A DNA stretch of 14,881 nt from Candidatus Colicola caccequi (GTDB lineage: Bacteria; Bacteroidota; Bacteroidia; Bacteroidales; Paludibacteraceae): contig JAGHTR010000139.1 in assembly GCA_018065205.1 (NCBI GenBank), forward strand, positions 1-14,881. Direction: 5' to 3'. The position numbers and the translations under genes were made by a program. The stretch's first letter is position 1; the number at the start of each line of letters is the position of its first letter. A model generated the notes under the pieces. The model had not been told where the DNA came from. It saw only the letters and a program-made list of their open reading frames with translations, and searched no databases. Shown in pieces: positions 6,262 to 13,653 of the stretch.

Positions 6262-7446
6262 ATGGAAAATACTTGGCGCCAATTCTTTACGCGTAATTAT
6301 TGGGTAGATTTAGGCCAAACTCTTTGGATTAATCTGCGTACAAAGAAATTCTGGAAAGAATTAATCATCATGACCATTGGGATGGTGTTAGGCGCAGCAG
6401 CCGTTTATTATTTCCTTATGCCGAGTCACCTGATTGTAGGATCCATATCCGGATTGTCTATAGTGGCTAATACGGTTATGGGAGGAAATGCTGATACTTT
6501 GTCCTTATGGGTAATGGGAATCAATGCTTTTCTGTTATTGCTGGCCTTCTTGTTAATCGGTAACGAGTTCGGTGCCAAAACGGTTTATACGGCAATGATT
6601 CTGGGTCCGCTTATCCAATTATTGGATCGTATTTATCCCTATACTAAGTTCACCCACCAGGTCATCTATAATCCTGATATCCAATCTCAAATCGCCAATG
6701 GCCGTATGGTCTTGGATGTTAATGGCAATCCCTTTATCCTCAGTAGGAGTGGGGAAGTGCTGCAGCAGGTTAAAGACTCCGTGATGTCTGCCGGATTAGG
6801 CATGGGAGATGTGTGGTTCGACCTCATCTGCTTTGTGCTCTTGCTTAGTGCTTGCCAGGCTTTTGAGTTCCGCATCAATGCTTCCACAGGTGGCTTAGAT
6901 ATATTGGCTAAGATTATCAATAAGTACTTACACTTTGATATCGGTGCATCGGTTAGTATAGGCGGAGCAATCATTTGTTGTACGGCTTTCCTTATCAATG
7001 ACTTCCGTATGGTGGCTATTGGTTTGATTGGAACATGGATTAACGGCATGGTAGTGGATTACTTCACGGTTTCACTTAGCAATAAAAAACGTGTTTGTAT
7101 CATTACGCCGGAGCATGAACGGATACGCAAGTATATCATTGAGGACTTGGGACGAGGATGCTCGCTATATGAGGTTACCGGAGGATATACCAATACGCAA
7201 CAAGTGGAAATCCAATCGCTGCTCACAAAGGACGAGTATTCGGAACTGCTTAAGTATATGCGCGATAACCATATTGACTCGTTTATGACAGCCGGTAATT
7301 GCTCGGAAATATACGGAGCATGGCTGATTCATAAGTCTCGCTATGAAAACTTTATTGACGACATACAGGAGCGCGTGCTGCAGTATGAAAAACGCCATCA
7401 GCTGTTGCGCGAGAAACGCGAAGAAAAAACGAAACAAAACGAATGA
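6262..7446 (+). CDS. YitT family membrane protein with C-terminal DUF2179
   Basis: A 394-residue inner-membrane protein. Hydrophobic segments lie at about residues 34-53, 57-73, 82-100, 106-121, 184-201, 230-247 and 251-270. The YitT signature regions are recognisable: PSHLIVGSISGLS after the first segment and NASTGGLDILAKI near 207-217. The C-terminal cytoplasmic domain (about 276-360: CIITPEHERIRKYII, GCSLYEVTGGYT) is DUF2179, which usually follows YitT segments. YitT proteins are of unsettled transport function. This one is longer than the usual 280-300 residues: an extra N-terminal helix of about 30 residues, a hydrophilic insert of about 50 residues between the fourth and fifth segments (residues 131-180), and a charged tail rich in Lys, Glu and Arg. 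It begins six bases after the kinase. Confidence 0.88.
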   Translation: MENTWRQFFTRNYWVDLGQTLWINLRTKKFWKELIIMTIGMVLGAAAVYYFLMPSHLIVGSISGLSIVANTVMGGNADTLSLWVMGINAFLLLLAFLLIGNEFGAKTVYTAMILGPLIQLLDRIYPYTKFTHQVIYNPDIQSQIANGRMVLDVNGNPFILSRSGEVLQQVKDSVMSAGLGMGDVWFDLICFVLLLSACQAFEFRINASTGGLDILAKIINKYLHFDIGASVSIGGAIICCTAFLINDFRMVAIGLIGTWINGMVVDYFTVSLSNKKRVCIITPEHERIRKYIIEDLGRGCSLYEVTGGYTNTQQVEIQSLLTKDEYSELLKYMRDNHIDSFMTAGNCSEIYGAWLIHKSRYENFIDDIQERVLQYEKRHQLLREKREEKTKQNE

Positions 7447-7452
7447 TATAAT

Positions 7453-8352
7453 ATGAAACCAACATTATTTATTTTGGCTGCCGGAATGGGTAGCCGTTAT
7501 GGAGGATTAAAGCAGATTGATGGTCTTGGACCTAATGGCGAAACGATTATGGATTATAGCGTTTTTGACGCTATGCGTGCCGGATTTGGTAAGGTCGTAT
7601 TCGTTATCCGCAAGGATTTTGAAGAGGATTTCAAGAAGGTGGTACTCAGCAAGTATGCCGATAAAGTGCCTTGTGAGATATGTTTCCAATCTATAGATAA
7701 GGTACCTGCAGGACACTCCTTCAATCCTGAGCGCACCAAACCTTGGGGCACCAATCACGCCGTACTAATGGCCAAGGATATCATCAAAGAACCGTTTGCT
7801 GTTATCAACGCTGACGATTTTTATGGCAAAGAGTCGTTCCAGGTGCTCGCTGATTATCTCAAGAGTATAGAAGGCACTACAGGTAAATGGTGCATGATTG
7901 GTTATCGCGTCCAGAATACACTTAGTGAAAACGGAACCGTTAGCCGTGGCGTATGCTCAACCGATAAGGACGGATTCCTAACCGACGTCATCGAACGCAC
8001 TAAGATTGAAGAAAAAGCCGGTAAGATCGTCTATACCGAAGACAATATAGACACAGAGATTGCGCTTAATACACCTGTATCAATGAATATGTGGGGATTC
8101 ACCCCGGAGTACTTTACCTATGCAGAAGAAGCCTTCAAAGCCTTCTTGGATGAGTATGGTCAGGAACTCAAGAAAGAGTTTTATATCCCCACCTTAGTCA
8201 ATGATATGATTGCTGCCGGCAAGGCTACTTGCCAAGTGTTGGATACGCCCAGTAAGTGGTTCGGAGTCACTTATGCCGAGGATAGACCGCAGTTTATACT
8301 CAAGATAAACGAACTGGTTAAGAAAGGCGTTTATCCTAATAAACTATTTTAA
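7453..8352 (+). CDS. Sugar-phosphate nucleotidyltransferase (NTP_transferase family)
   Basis: A 299-residue GT-A-like nucleotidyltransferase. The nucleotide-binding loop is LAAGMGSRYGGLKQ at about residues 8-21, a variant of the GxGxRxxPxTxxxPK pattern that lacks the usual proline spacing. NADDFYG at 119-125 supplies the metal-binding aspartates, and PWGTNHAVLMAK resembles the GTAxAv base-recognition segment. The family transfers an NMP from an NTP to a sugar 1-phosphate, releasing diphosphate. The sugar and nucleotide are not decided by sequence. The neighbours galE and a mannose-6-phosphate isomerase make a role in UDP-hexose or GDP-mannose supply plausible, but the motif set differs from both GalU and ManC. 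The distinct N-terminal block is, to my recollection, shared with a conserved Bacteroidales protein set. Confidence 0.85.
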   Translation: MKPTLFILAAGMGSRYGGLKQIDGLGPNGETIMDYSVFDAMRAGFGKVVFVIRKDFEEDFKKVVLSKYADKVPCEICFQSIDKVPAGHSFNPERTKPWGTNHAVLMAKDIIKEPFAVINADDFYGKESFQVLADYLKSIEGTTGKWCMIGYRVQNTLSENGTVSRGVCSTDKDGFLTDVIERTKIEEKAGKIVYTEDNIDTEIALNTPVSMNMWGFTPEYFTYAEEAFKAFLDEYGQELKKEFYIPTLVNDMIAAGKATCQVLDTPSKWFGVTYAEDRPQFILKINELVKKGVYPNKLF

Positions 8353-8363
8353 TTCATTACGTT

Positions 8364-9395
8364 ATGGCAAGAATACTTGTAACAGGAGGAACCGGCTATA
8401 TTGGCTCGCATACCGTGGTTTGCTTGATGCAGCAAGGGTATGATGTCGTTATCGTGGATAACTTGAGCAATAGCAATATAGACGTTCTGGATGGCATAGA
8501 ACAGATTGTAGGACGTCGACCGGATTTTGAGAATGTCAATTGCAACGACTACGTCAATATGGAACGCGTGTTTACGCAGTATCCGGATATCCGTGCCGTC
8601 ATCCATTTTGCAGCCAGCAAGGCAGTAGGCGAATCGGTTGAACAACCGCTTATGTACTACCGTAATAACTTATGCTCCTTGGTGACGGTATTGGAACTGA
8701 TGCTGCTGCATAACGTGCAACATATTGTTTTCTCCAGTTCGTGTACCGTATATGGTCAGCCCGATAAGGACCACCTGCCCGTTGACGAGTCTGCTCCTAT
8801 CCAAAAAGCACTATCGCCTTACGGTAATACCAAGCAGATTAACGAAGAGATCATCTACGATACCTGTCACGCCAATGCAAACCTGCATGCTACTATATTG
8901 CGTTACTTCAACCCCATCGGAGCGCACCCGTCTGCTTTGATTGGTGAACTGCCTAATGGCGTTCCTAATAACCTGCTGCCCTTTGTTACCCAGACAGCCT
9001 CCGGATTACGCGACAAACTGCGTGTATTCGGTAATGACTATAATACACCGGATGGCTCGTGCATTCGTGACTATATCTACGTCATGGACCTCGCTCAGGC
9101 GCATGTTAAAGCCGTTGAACGTATGTTAGCCGGTCTGCCTACCGACCAAGTTGAGGTCTTTAACTTAGGTACAGGACGCGGAATAAGTGTATTGGAAATT
9201 ATACGCACTTTTATCAAAGTGTCCGGCATACATATCAAGTACGAAATAGTAGGACGGCGTGAAGGAGATATTGAGCAAGTATGGGCTAACCCCAAGAAAG
9301 CCAATGATGTATTAGGTTGGAAGGCCGATACGCCACTGGAAGATGTGTTACGAAGCGCGTGGAACTGGGAGAAAAGACTCCGTGGCATAAATTAA
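8364..9395 (+). CDS. galE: UDP-glucose 4-epimerase
   Basis: A 343-residue extended short-chain dehydrogenase/reductase that interconverts UDP-glucose and UDP-galactose using bound NAD. The Rossmann motif is TGGTGYIGSH at about residues 7-16, the acidic residue after the second strand is in VDNLSNSN, the catalytic Ser/Thr region is SSSCTVYG at 124-131, and the YxxxK pair is Tyr153 and Lys157 in SPYGNTK. The segments RYFNPIGAHPS, NLLPFV, and DGSCIRDYIYVMDLA are diagnostic of GalE instead of other epimerases of the group. Length is as expected. It sits 11 bases after the nucleotidyltransferase and 15 before the mannose-6-phosphate isomerase, so all three likely make precursor sugars for surface glycans. 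Confidence 0.96.
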   Translation: MARILVTGGTGYIGSHTVVCLMQQGYDVVIVDNLSNSNIDVLDGIEQIVGRRPDFENVNCNDYVNMERVFTQYPDIRAVIHFAASKAVGESVEQPLMYYRNNLCSLVTVLELMLLHNVQHIVFSSSCTVYGQPDKDHLPVDESAPIQKALSPYGNTKQINEEIIYDTCHANANLHATILRYFNPIGAHPSALIGELPNGVPNNLLPFVTQTASGLRDKLRVFGNDYNTPDGSCIRDYIYVMDLAQAHVKAVERMLAGLPTDQVEVFNLGTGRGISVLEIIRTFIKVSGIHIKYEIVGRREGDIEQVWANPKKANDVLGWKADTPLEDVLRSAWNWEKRLRGIN

Positions 9396-9410
9396 AAAGA
9401 ACGAATAACT

Positions 9411-10340
9411 ATGTTATATCCACTTAAGTTTAAACCCATTATTAAGCCCAAAGTGTGGGGGCAGGAGAGTTGGCTCATCAGTACTTATGGTAAGGACCAA
9501 TCCATCGTGGAGAATGGTTTTTTAGCAGGAAATACATTAAGTGAACTGATTGAGATTTATATGGATGAGTTGGTGGGAGGATCTATCTATCAGATGTTTG
9601 GTGATACGTTTCCGCTACTCTTCAAAACGATTGATGCGCAGGATGACCTGAGTATCCAAGTGCACCCCGATGATATGATTGCTGCCGAATTGGAACAATT
9701 AGGTAAGAGCGAGATGTGGTACGTATCCCATGCTGACCCTCAGGCTTCTATCATCTTAGGCTTTAATCGTGCCACTAATCGCGACGAAGTGGCAACCAGT
9801 CTGCAACAAGATACCATCATGGATATCATGCAGGTAGTGCCGGTTAGTCAAGGCGATGCTGCTTTTGTGGAGGCCGGCTTAGTGCATGCGTTACGTAAGG
9901 GCACACAGGTGGTGGAAATACAACAATCCAGCGATTTGACCTACCGTCTGTACGATTATTGTCGTCCGGGATTAGATGGTCAACTTAGAGAGTTGCATGT
10001 TGATCAGGCACTGAATTGCCTGAATTACGAAGCCCAACAAGACCCGCTGATTAACTACAATAATCCTGTTAATTCAGCAGCCTCGTTGGTGCAAGATGAA
10101 CATTTCTGCACGAATATACTGCATTTTGATAAACCTATCAACCGGGATTATGCCGAGTTAGATAGTTTTGTTGCCTATATCTGCGCAGAAGGACAAGTTC
10201 GCGTGGAAGCCTTGGATGGCGAGGATGGTGAACCTGTTACGCTGAATGCCGGAGAAGCTGCGCTGCTGCCTGCATCACTTAAGGACATCCAACTGACCCC
10301 TGACGGTACCGCCAAGGTGTTAGAGGTCTATGTCATTTAA
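9411..10340 (+). CDS. manA: Mannose-6-phosphate isomerase, class I (short type)
   Basis: A 309-residue cupin-fold zinc enzyme that interconverts fructose 6-phosphate and mannose 6-phosphate. The zinc ligands of type I enzymes are visible: Gln83 and His85 in QVHPDD, Glu101 in KSEMWYV, and His159 in GLVHALRKGTQVVEIQQSSD. The segment DLTYRLYDYCR is also typical. The length matches the short Bacillus-like form (about 315) and not the 390-residue enterobacterial type. Leu replaces the Thr of the common GTVHA motif. It closes the sugar block with the nucleotidyltransferase and galE. Its TAA stop ends at the base before the stop codon of the opposing rsmD gene, so no terminator can lie between them. 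Confidence 0.93.
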   Translation: MLYPLKFKPIIKPKVWGQESWLISTYGKDQSIVENGFLAGNTLSELIEIYMDELVGGSIYQMFGDTFPLLFKTIDAQDDLSIQVHPDDMIAAELEQLGKSEMWYVSHADPQASIILGFNRATNRDEVATSLQQDTIMDIMQVVPVSQGDAAFVEAGLVHALRKGTQVVEIQQSSDLTYRLYDYCRPGLDGQLRELHVDQALNCLNYEAQQDPLINYNNPVNSAASLVQDEHFCTNILHFDKPINRDYAELDSFVAYICAEGQVRVEALDGEDGEPVTLNAGEAALLPASLKDIQLTPDGTAKVLEVYVI

Positions 10341-10868
10341 TTAGTTTTGGAAAAACGAAAAGTGAACACTTCCGTATGTGCGTGTCTCAAGGCAATTGGG
10401 ATGCGCACTAAAATTATTGTCCTTGCCGTGCTCCAATACAAACAGTCCGTCCGGCTTGAGCAAGGGCAATACCAACTCGGGCAGAGTAGGTATTTTGTCT
10501 AAAGCATAAGGAGGATCAGCAAAGATAAAATCGTAACGGGCCTGACAGGCATGGATGAACTTAAATACATCGCTACGCACTAATGTCAAGTTATGGATGC
10601 CTAACTGCTTGCATACGGATAGGATGTAATTCTGCTGGGTGTGTGCCATCTCGATGGAGGTGACCGAACGTGCACCACGGGAGACAAACTCTAATCCGAT
10701 GCCGCCTGTTCCGGCAAAAAGGTCCAGCATATCAATATCCTCAAAGTCAATACGATTATTCAGTAGGTTGAATAAACTCTCCTTGGCGAAGTCTGTTGTT
10801 GGCCTTGCTGTGATATTTTTAGGGGGCGTCATTCGGCGCCCCCCATATATTCCTGAAATGATTCTCAT
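10341..10868 (-). CDS. rsmD: 16S rRNA (guanine(966)-N2)-methyltransferase RsmD
   Basis: A 175-residue SAM-dependent methyltransferase that modifies G966 of 16S rRNA during small-subunit assembly. The N-terminal family signature is MRIISGIYGGRRM followed by RPTTDFAKESLFN; motif I is LDLFAGTGGIGLE at residues 48-60; the catalytic N-methyltransferase motif is DPPY at residues 118-121. Size and order of motifs are exactly those of the family. The start ATG (10868-10866) shares one base with the TAA stop of the upstream minus-strand gene (TAATG), a clear sign of coupled translation. Its 3' end directly abuts manA on the other strand. Confidence 0.95.
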   Translation of the reverse strand: MRIISGIYGGRRMTPPKNITARPTTDFAKESLFNLLNNRIDFEDIDMLDLFAGTGGIGLEFVSRGARSVTSIEMAHTQQNYILSVCKQLGIHNLTLVRSDVFKFIHACQARYDFIFADPPYALDKIPTLPELVLPLLKPDGLFVLEHGKDNNFSAHPNCLETRTYGSVHFSFFQN

Positions 10869-11626
10869 TATTCCCAGTTTCCTGCGTTGTTATTCGGAGC
10901 TTCGATGCTACCGATCTTCAGTCCGGGATAGTGCTCTAATTTAGTCTCTTTGTCAATCAGGTTAACGCGTTCCTGATTGTCCAAGTCTGCTAAGTAGGTG
11001 TTGTAATGGGCACGAACCTCAATCAATGGCACCTTAATACCTTGTGAGGTAGTATAGTCGTTATTCACCTCAGTCTCAAAACGAAGTTTGTTGGTATAAG
11101 GGATGTAAGTGATTTGATCTATGTTCTCCGCCGTATATTCGCCCTTGTACAACGTTTCAATCATATTCTTATAGATAGTGTCGCGACGGAAACCGCTTAA
11201 GCCATTGCTTTGTACGTCTCTGTCATTCTCCCATATATAGGCATATAACTGGTCTTTGTCGTCAATCTTCAACTTAGCAGCAGCCTTAGCCAATGCTTTC
11301 TCTAAAATACGGGTAGCCTTCAGTTCGGTCAAACCTGCCTCTAACTGTTTGTCCGTCAGACTTCCTTCCTTCATCACCTCTTTCTTAGGGGTGTTCTGCA
11401 GGAACAATACTAACGAATCTAAATCACCTTGGTAACGACCGTTAATCAACTTATATTCGGCCTCTGCGGCACGAATATTAACCAGGTTTTTCACTACCAG
11501 CACTTCGCGCTCGGCACGTTTTTGCTCAAAACGAATAGGGGTAACTACGCTGTCGATGCATACATATACCAAGAAGATACATGCGATACCCAGAAAAATA
11601 GAATAGAGTACTTTTGAATTTTTCAT
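10868..11626 (-). CDS. Conserved membrane-anchored protein of unknown function, pseudopilin-like N-terminus
   Basis: A 252-residue protein, not assigned to a named function. It has one N-terminal hydrophobic segment (about residues 8-29, ending near SVV), followed by a basic/acidic helix and VNIRAAEAEYKLINGRYQGDLDSL, a pattern also found just after the membrane helix of pseudopilins (a helix leading to a GRYP-like turn). It lacks the short leader and Glu5 of a true type IV pilin, so similarity may be superficial. The middle part is rich in Lys, Glu and Ala helices and the C-terminal part looks like beta strands (LIEVRAHYNTYLADL). There are no Cys residues after the membrane segment. It is cotranscribed with and translationally coupled to rsmD, yet the predicted location (membrane, mostly periplasmic) suggests no direct part in rRNA modification. 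Confidence 0.82.
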   Translation of the reverse strand: MKNSKVLYSIFLGIACIFLVYVCIDSVVTPIRFEQKRAEREVLVVKNLVNIRAAEAEYKLINGRYQGDLDSLVLFLQNTPKKEVMKEGSLTDKQLEAGLTELKATRILEKALAKAAAKLKIDDKDQLYAYIWENDRDVQSNGLSGFRRDTIYKNMIETLYKGEYTAENIDQITYIPYTNKLRFETEVNNDYTTSQGIKVPLIEVRAHYNTYLADLDNQERVNLIDKETKLEHYPGLKIGSIEAPNNNAGNWE

Positions 11627-11660
11627 ATTAAAAAGTAAATTTAGTTACAATTGAAGAGGC

Positions 11661-11675
11661 TCTTTTTCGAAAAGA
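11661..11675. repeat. Short inverted repeat at the start of the leftward transcript
   Basis: TCTTTT (11661-11666) and AAAAGA (11670-11675) are perfect inverted arms around TCG. The element covers about the first 14 transcribed bases of the minus-strand operon, whose predicted start is near 11674. It could be an operator or a 5' hairpin; A/T-rich arms of this length also arise by chance. Confidence 0.3.
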
Positions 11676-11680
11676 ACGTG

Positions 11681-11712
11681 CAAAGATACACTTTTTTTTG
11701 GATATGTGCAAA
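11681..11712 (-). promoter_or_regulatory. Promoter of the unknown-membrane-protein/rsmD operon
   Basis: On the minus strand, TTTG (CAAA at 11709-11712) and TATCTTTG (CAAAGATA at 11681-11688) are 20 bases apart, a full consensus match. The predicted leader is about 47 bases. The -33 element lies inside the spacer of the rightward promoter. Confidence 0.8.
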
Positions 11713-11728
11713 TTTTTTTGTAATTTTG
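11697..11728 (+). promoter_or_regulatory. Promoter of the CarboxypepD_reg-like/recR operon
   Basis: TTTG at 11697-11700 and TAATTTTG at 11721-11728 with a 20-base spacer match the Bacteroidota consensus. Predicted initiation near 11735 leaves a leader of about 24 bases to ATG 11759. It is interleaved with the leftward promoter, the two -33 elements being eight bases apart. Confidence 0.82.
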
Positions 11729-11758
11729 CGGTGAATTTTATTCAAAAAGTTAAAGAAG

Positions 11759-13006
11759 ATGTTGCGTACTGCCTATCAGCATGCTGTTGTATTGGTGAGT
11801 TTCCTTCTTGCCTATCTGCCCGCATCGGCGTCTACGTATAAGGGACGGGTGCTGGATGAACAAGGTATGCCTTTGGGTTACACCACTATTTATCTCAAGC
11901 AGTCCCCGGTGCTGGGTACGGCTACTAATCCGGATGGTTACTTTATGCTGGATGTGGACGCCGATTCGGCATCATTACTTGTCCTTTCCTGTATTGGCTA
12001 TGCTACGTTGGAATTGCCGCTTGCTGATTTTGCCCGGCCCGATGTGGTGGTGACGTTGTCCGAACAGCCTATTTTATTGACGCCCACAACGGTGGAGGCT
12101 AAGCAAATACGCCAGTCTAAACGCAAAAAGAAAGCATCTATCCTGCATGAGATCTATGCGCAACTGCGGGCCGAATGCCCCTCGCAACCTATTCAGTATA
12201 GTGTAGTAAGTGACGTCCGTATGGATGCTAAGAACTCGCCGTGGGGCATGGAACAAATGATAGCAGAGGTTATCCAAATCCCTTCCACCGACATTACCCT
12301 GCCGGATAGTATCCAGTTTATGGGCAAGTACTGCAAGCGTTATTGCGATTCGTTAGTGCGCCGGAATGCTGACCGACTATTAGGGGGCGAGCAGGATGCC
12401 AAACGTCAGTATTTGGCTCAGTCTATAGATTCAGGTACTATTGTGCATCGTAAGATTTGGGAGATGTCCCAAATAGATAAGTCGGCTTTGCTGGACCTGA
12501 GTGACGAACTGGCGCGATGGGCGATGACTAAACCCGATGCCAAACACGCCTTATTAACTTACACGCGCAAGCGCGACTTCTTAGGCGTGGTTAAGATTAT
12601 TGAGAATCAAAACCTATTGGTGGATAATGCGGCATCCTTGCAAACCTATATGCAGGATATCCATGTTAAACTCTTCCTGCCATTTAGTATTCGGGTGAAA
12701 GATAGCGACTTAGAGTGGCTTAACCTGCTGAATATGGACGATGAACGAATTGATAAATTCCGTCTCAAGAAGGCCGATTTTACGATTCACTTTGAAACGC
12801 AATATACGCACCATGGCGACCTGTTAGTGCCGAAACAGAAGAACGTATTAGTAGAGGGCTGGTTGGAGGATAAGAATAAAGTGCAACTGCCTTGCCAATT
12901 CCGTGGCGTGCAGTACATCACCAATGTGCAAACCGAGAACGTCCGCCCCTTGTCTAATTACTCCAAACGGAACAAAGTGGCGCGTGTTACAGTACCTATT
13001 TATTAG
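11759..13006 (+). CDS. Exported protein with N-terminal CarboxypepD_reg-like domain
   Basis: A 415-residue protein with a type I signal peptide (hydrophobic VVLVSFLLAYLP, likely cleavage after ASA at residue 24). Residues about 27-110 form a carboxypeptidase-D regulatory-like beta domain: YKGRVLDEQGMPLGYTTIYL, then GTATNPDGYFMLDV and LSCIGYATLELPL. This Ig-like module is typical of the N-terminus of Bacteroidota outer-membrane proteins, including TonB-dependent receptors. The remaining 300 residues begin with a basic stretch (QSKRKKK) and match no family I can name; strand-rich segments near the C-terminus would suit a periplasmic or outer-membrane associated protein of the DUF5686 kind, but the usual barrel is absent at this length. 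No lipobox. recR starts one base after the stop. Confidence 0.82.
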   Translation: MLRTAYQHAVVLVSFLLAYLPASASTYKGRVLDEQGMPLGYTTIYLKQSPVLGTATNPDGYFMLDVDADSASLLVLSCIGYATLELPLADFARPDVVVTLSEQPILLTPTTVEAKQIRQSKRKKKASILHEIYAQLRAECPSQPIQYSVVSDVRMDAKNSPWGMEQMIAEVIQIPSTDITLPDSIQFMGKYCKRYCDSLVRRNADRLLGGEQDAKRQYLAQSIDSGTIVHRKIWEMSQIDKSALLDLSDELARWAMTKPDAKHALLTYTRKRDFLGVVKIIENQNLLVDNAASLQTYMQDIHVKLFLPFSIRVKDSDLEWLNLLNMDDERIDKFRLKKADFTIHFETQYTHHGDLLVPKQKNVLVEGWLEDKNKVQLPCQFRGVQYITNVQTENVRPLSNYSKRNKVARVTVPIY

Positions 13007-13007
13007 C

Positions 13008-13637
13008 ATGAACGAATATCCAAGTATATTATTAGGCGAAGCCGTCAATCAGTTTGCCTCCCTGCCCGGTATGGGGCGTAAGTCGGCATTGCGCCATGTA
13101 TTGGCTCTCCTGCGCCGTTCGGATGCCGAAGTGGAGCAGTTTACCTTGTCGATATCTAAACTCAAAAAGGACATTAAGTATTGCCGTCAATGCCATAATA
13201 TTAGTGACCAGGAACTCTGTCCTATCTGCTCAGGGCTGCATCGTGATCGCACTACGGTTTGTGTTGTTGAGAATATCCGGGATGTGATGTCTATCGAAAA
13301 TACCGGTCAGTATAACGGTCTCTATCATGTCTTAGGCGGAGTCATCTCGCCTATGGATGGAGTAGGGCCTAAAGAATTGGAAATCGACTCGCTTATGGCG
13401 CGTATCGTGCCGGAACATTTGCAGGAAATCATTCTGGCTTTGCCTACTACGATGGAAGGAGATACCACTAATTTCTATATCTATCGTAAGATTCAGAATA
13501 TGCAGACTGAAGCAGCCATCCCTGACCTCAAAATCAGTCAGATTGCTCGAGGAGTGGCGGTTGGAAATGATATTGAATATACGGATGAGATTACATTGGG
13601 ACGCTCTATTGTGAATCGAACCGAGTACAAAGGTTAA
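13008..13637 (+). CDS. recR: Recombination mediator protein RecR
   Basis: A 209-residue RecR, which with RecO and RecF loads RecA onto gapped, SSB-covered DNA. Domains in order: helix-hairpin-helix LPGMGRKSALRHVLALL (about residues 19-35), a C4 zinc finger with Cys59, Cys62, Cys71 and Cys74, a Toprim domain opening at VCVVENIRDV (Glu88) and including GVISPMDGVGP, and the C-terminal ARGVAVGNDIEYTDEITLGRSI. All four zinc ligands are present. I chose ATG 13008, which gives the usual opening YPSILLGEAVNQFASLPG; a longer in-frame start at 12903 would overlap the preceding gene by 104 bases and add 35 residues unlike any RecR. It is one base after the previous stop, so translation is probably coupled. 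Confidence 0.97.
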   Translation: MNEYPSILLGEAVNQFASLPGMGRKSALRHVLALLRRSDAEVEQFTLSISKLKKDIKYCRQCHNISDQELCPICSGLHRDRTTVCVVENIRDVMSIENTGQYNGLYHVLGGVISPMDGVGPKELEIDSLMARIVPEHLQEIILALPTTMEGDTTNFYIYRKIQNMQTEAAIPDLKISQIARGVAVGNDIEYTDEITLGRSIVNRTEYKG

Positions 13638-13653
13638 TTAATTCAAACGATAT

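Noticed and set aside
8349..8645. Minus-strand open frame of 98 codons opposite galE, and similar frames opposite trpS, YitT, recR and the HAD gene
   Set aside because: They lie wholly within well-supported genes on the other strand or frame, have no promoter or family resemblance, and are expected shadows.
10639..10944. Plus-strand 101-codon frame across the rsmD start
   Set aside because: It is antisense to two certain genes and contains runs of Ser, Pro and Arg typical of shadow frames, with no promoter of the -33/-7 type ahead.
12903..13007. Longer RecR starting at 12903
   Set aside because: The additional 35 residues (opening MACSTSPMCKPRTSAPC) do not resemble RecR and overlap the end of the CarboxypepD_reg-like gene; ATG 13008 restores the family N-terminus.
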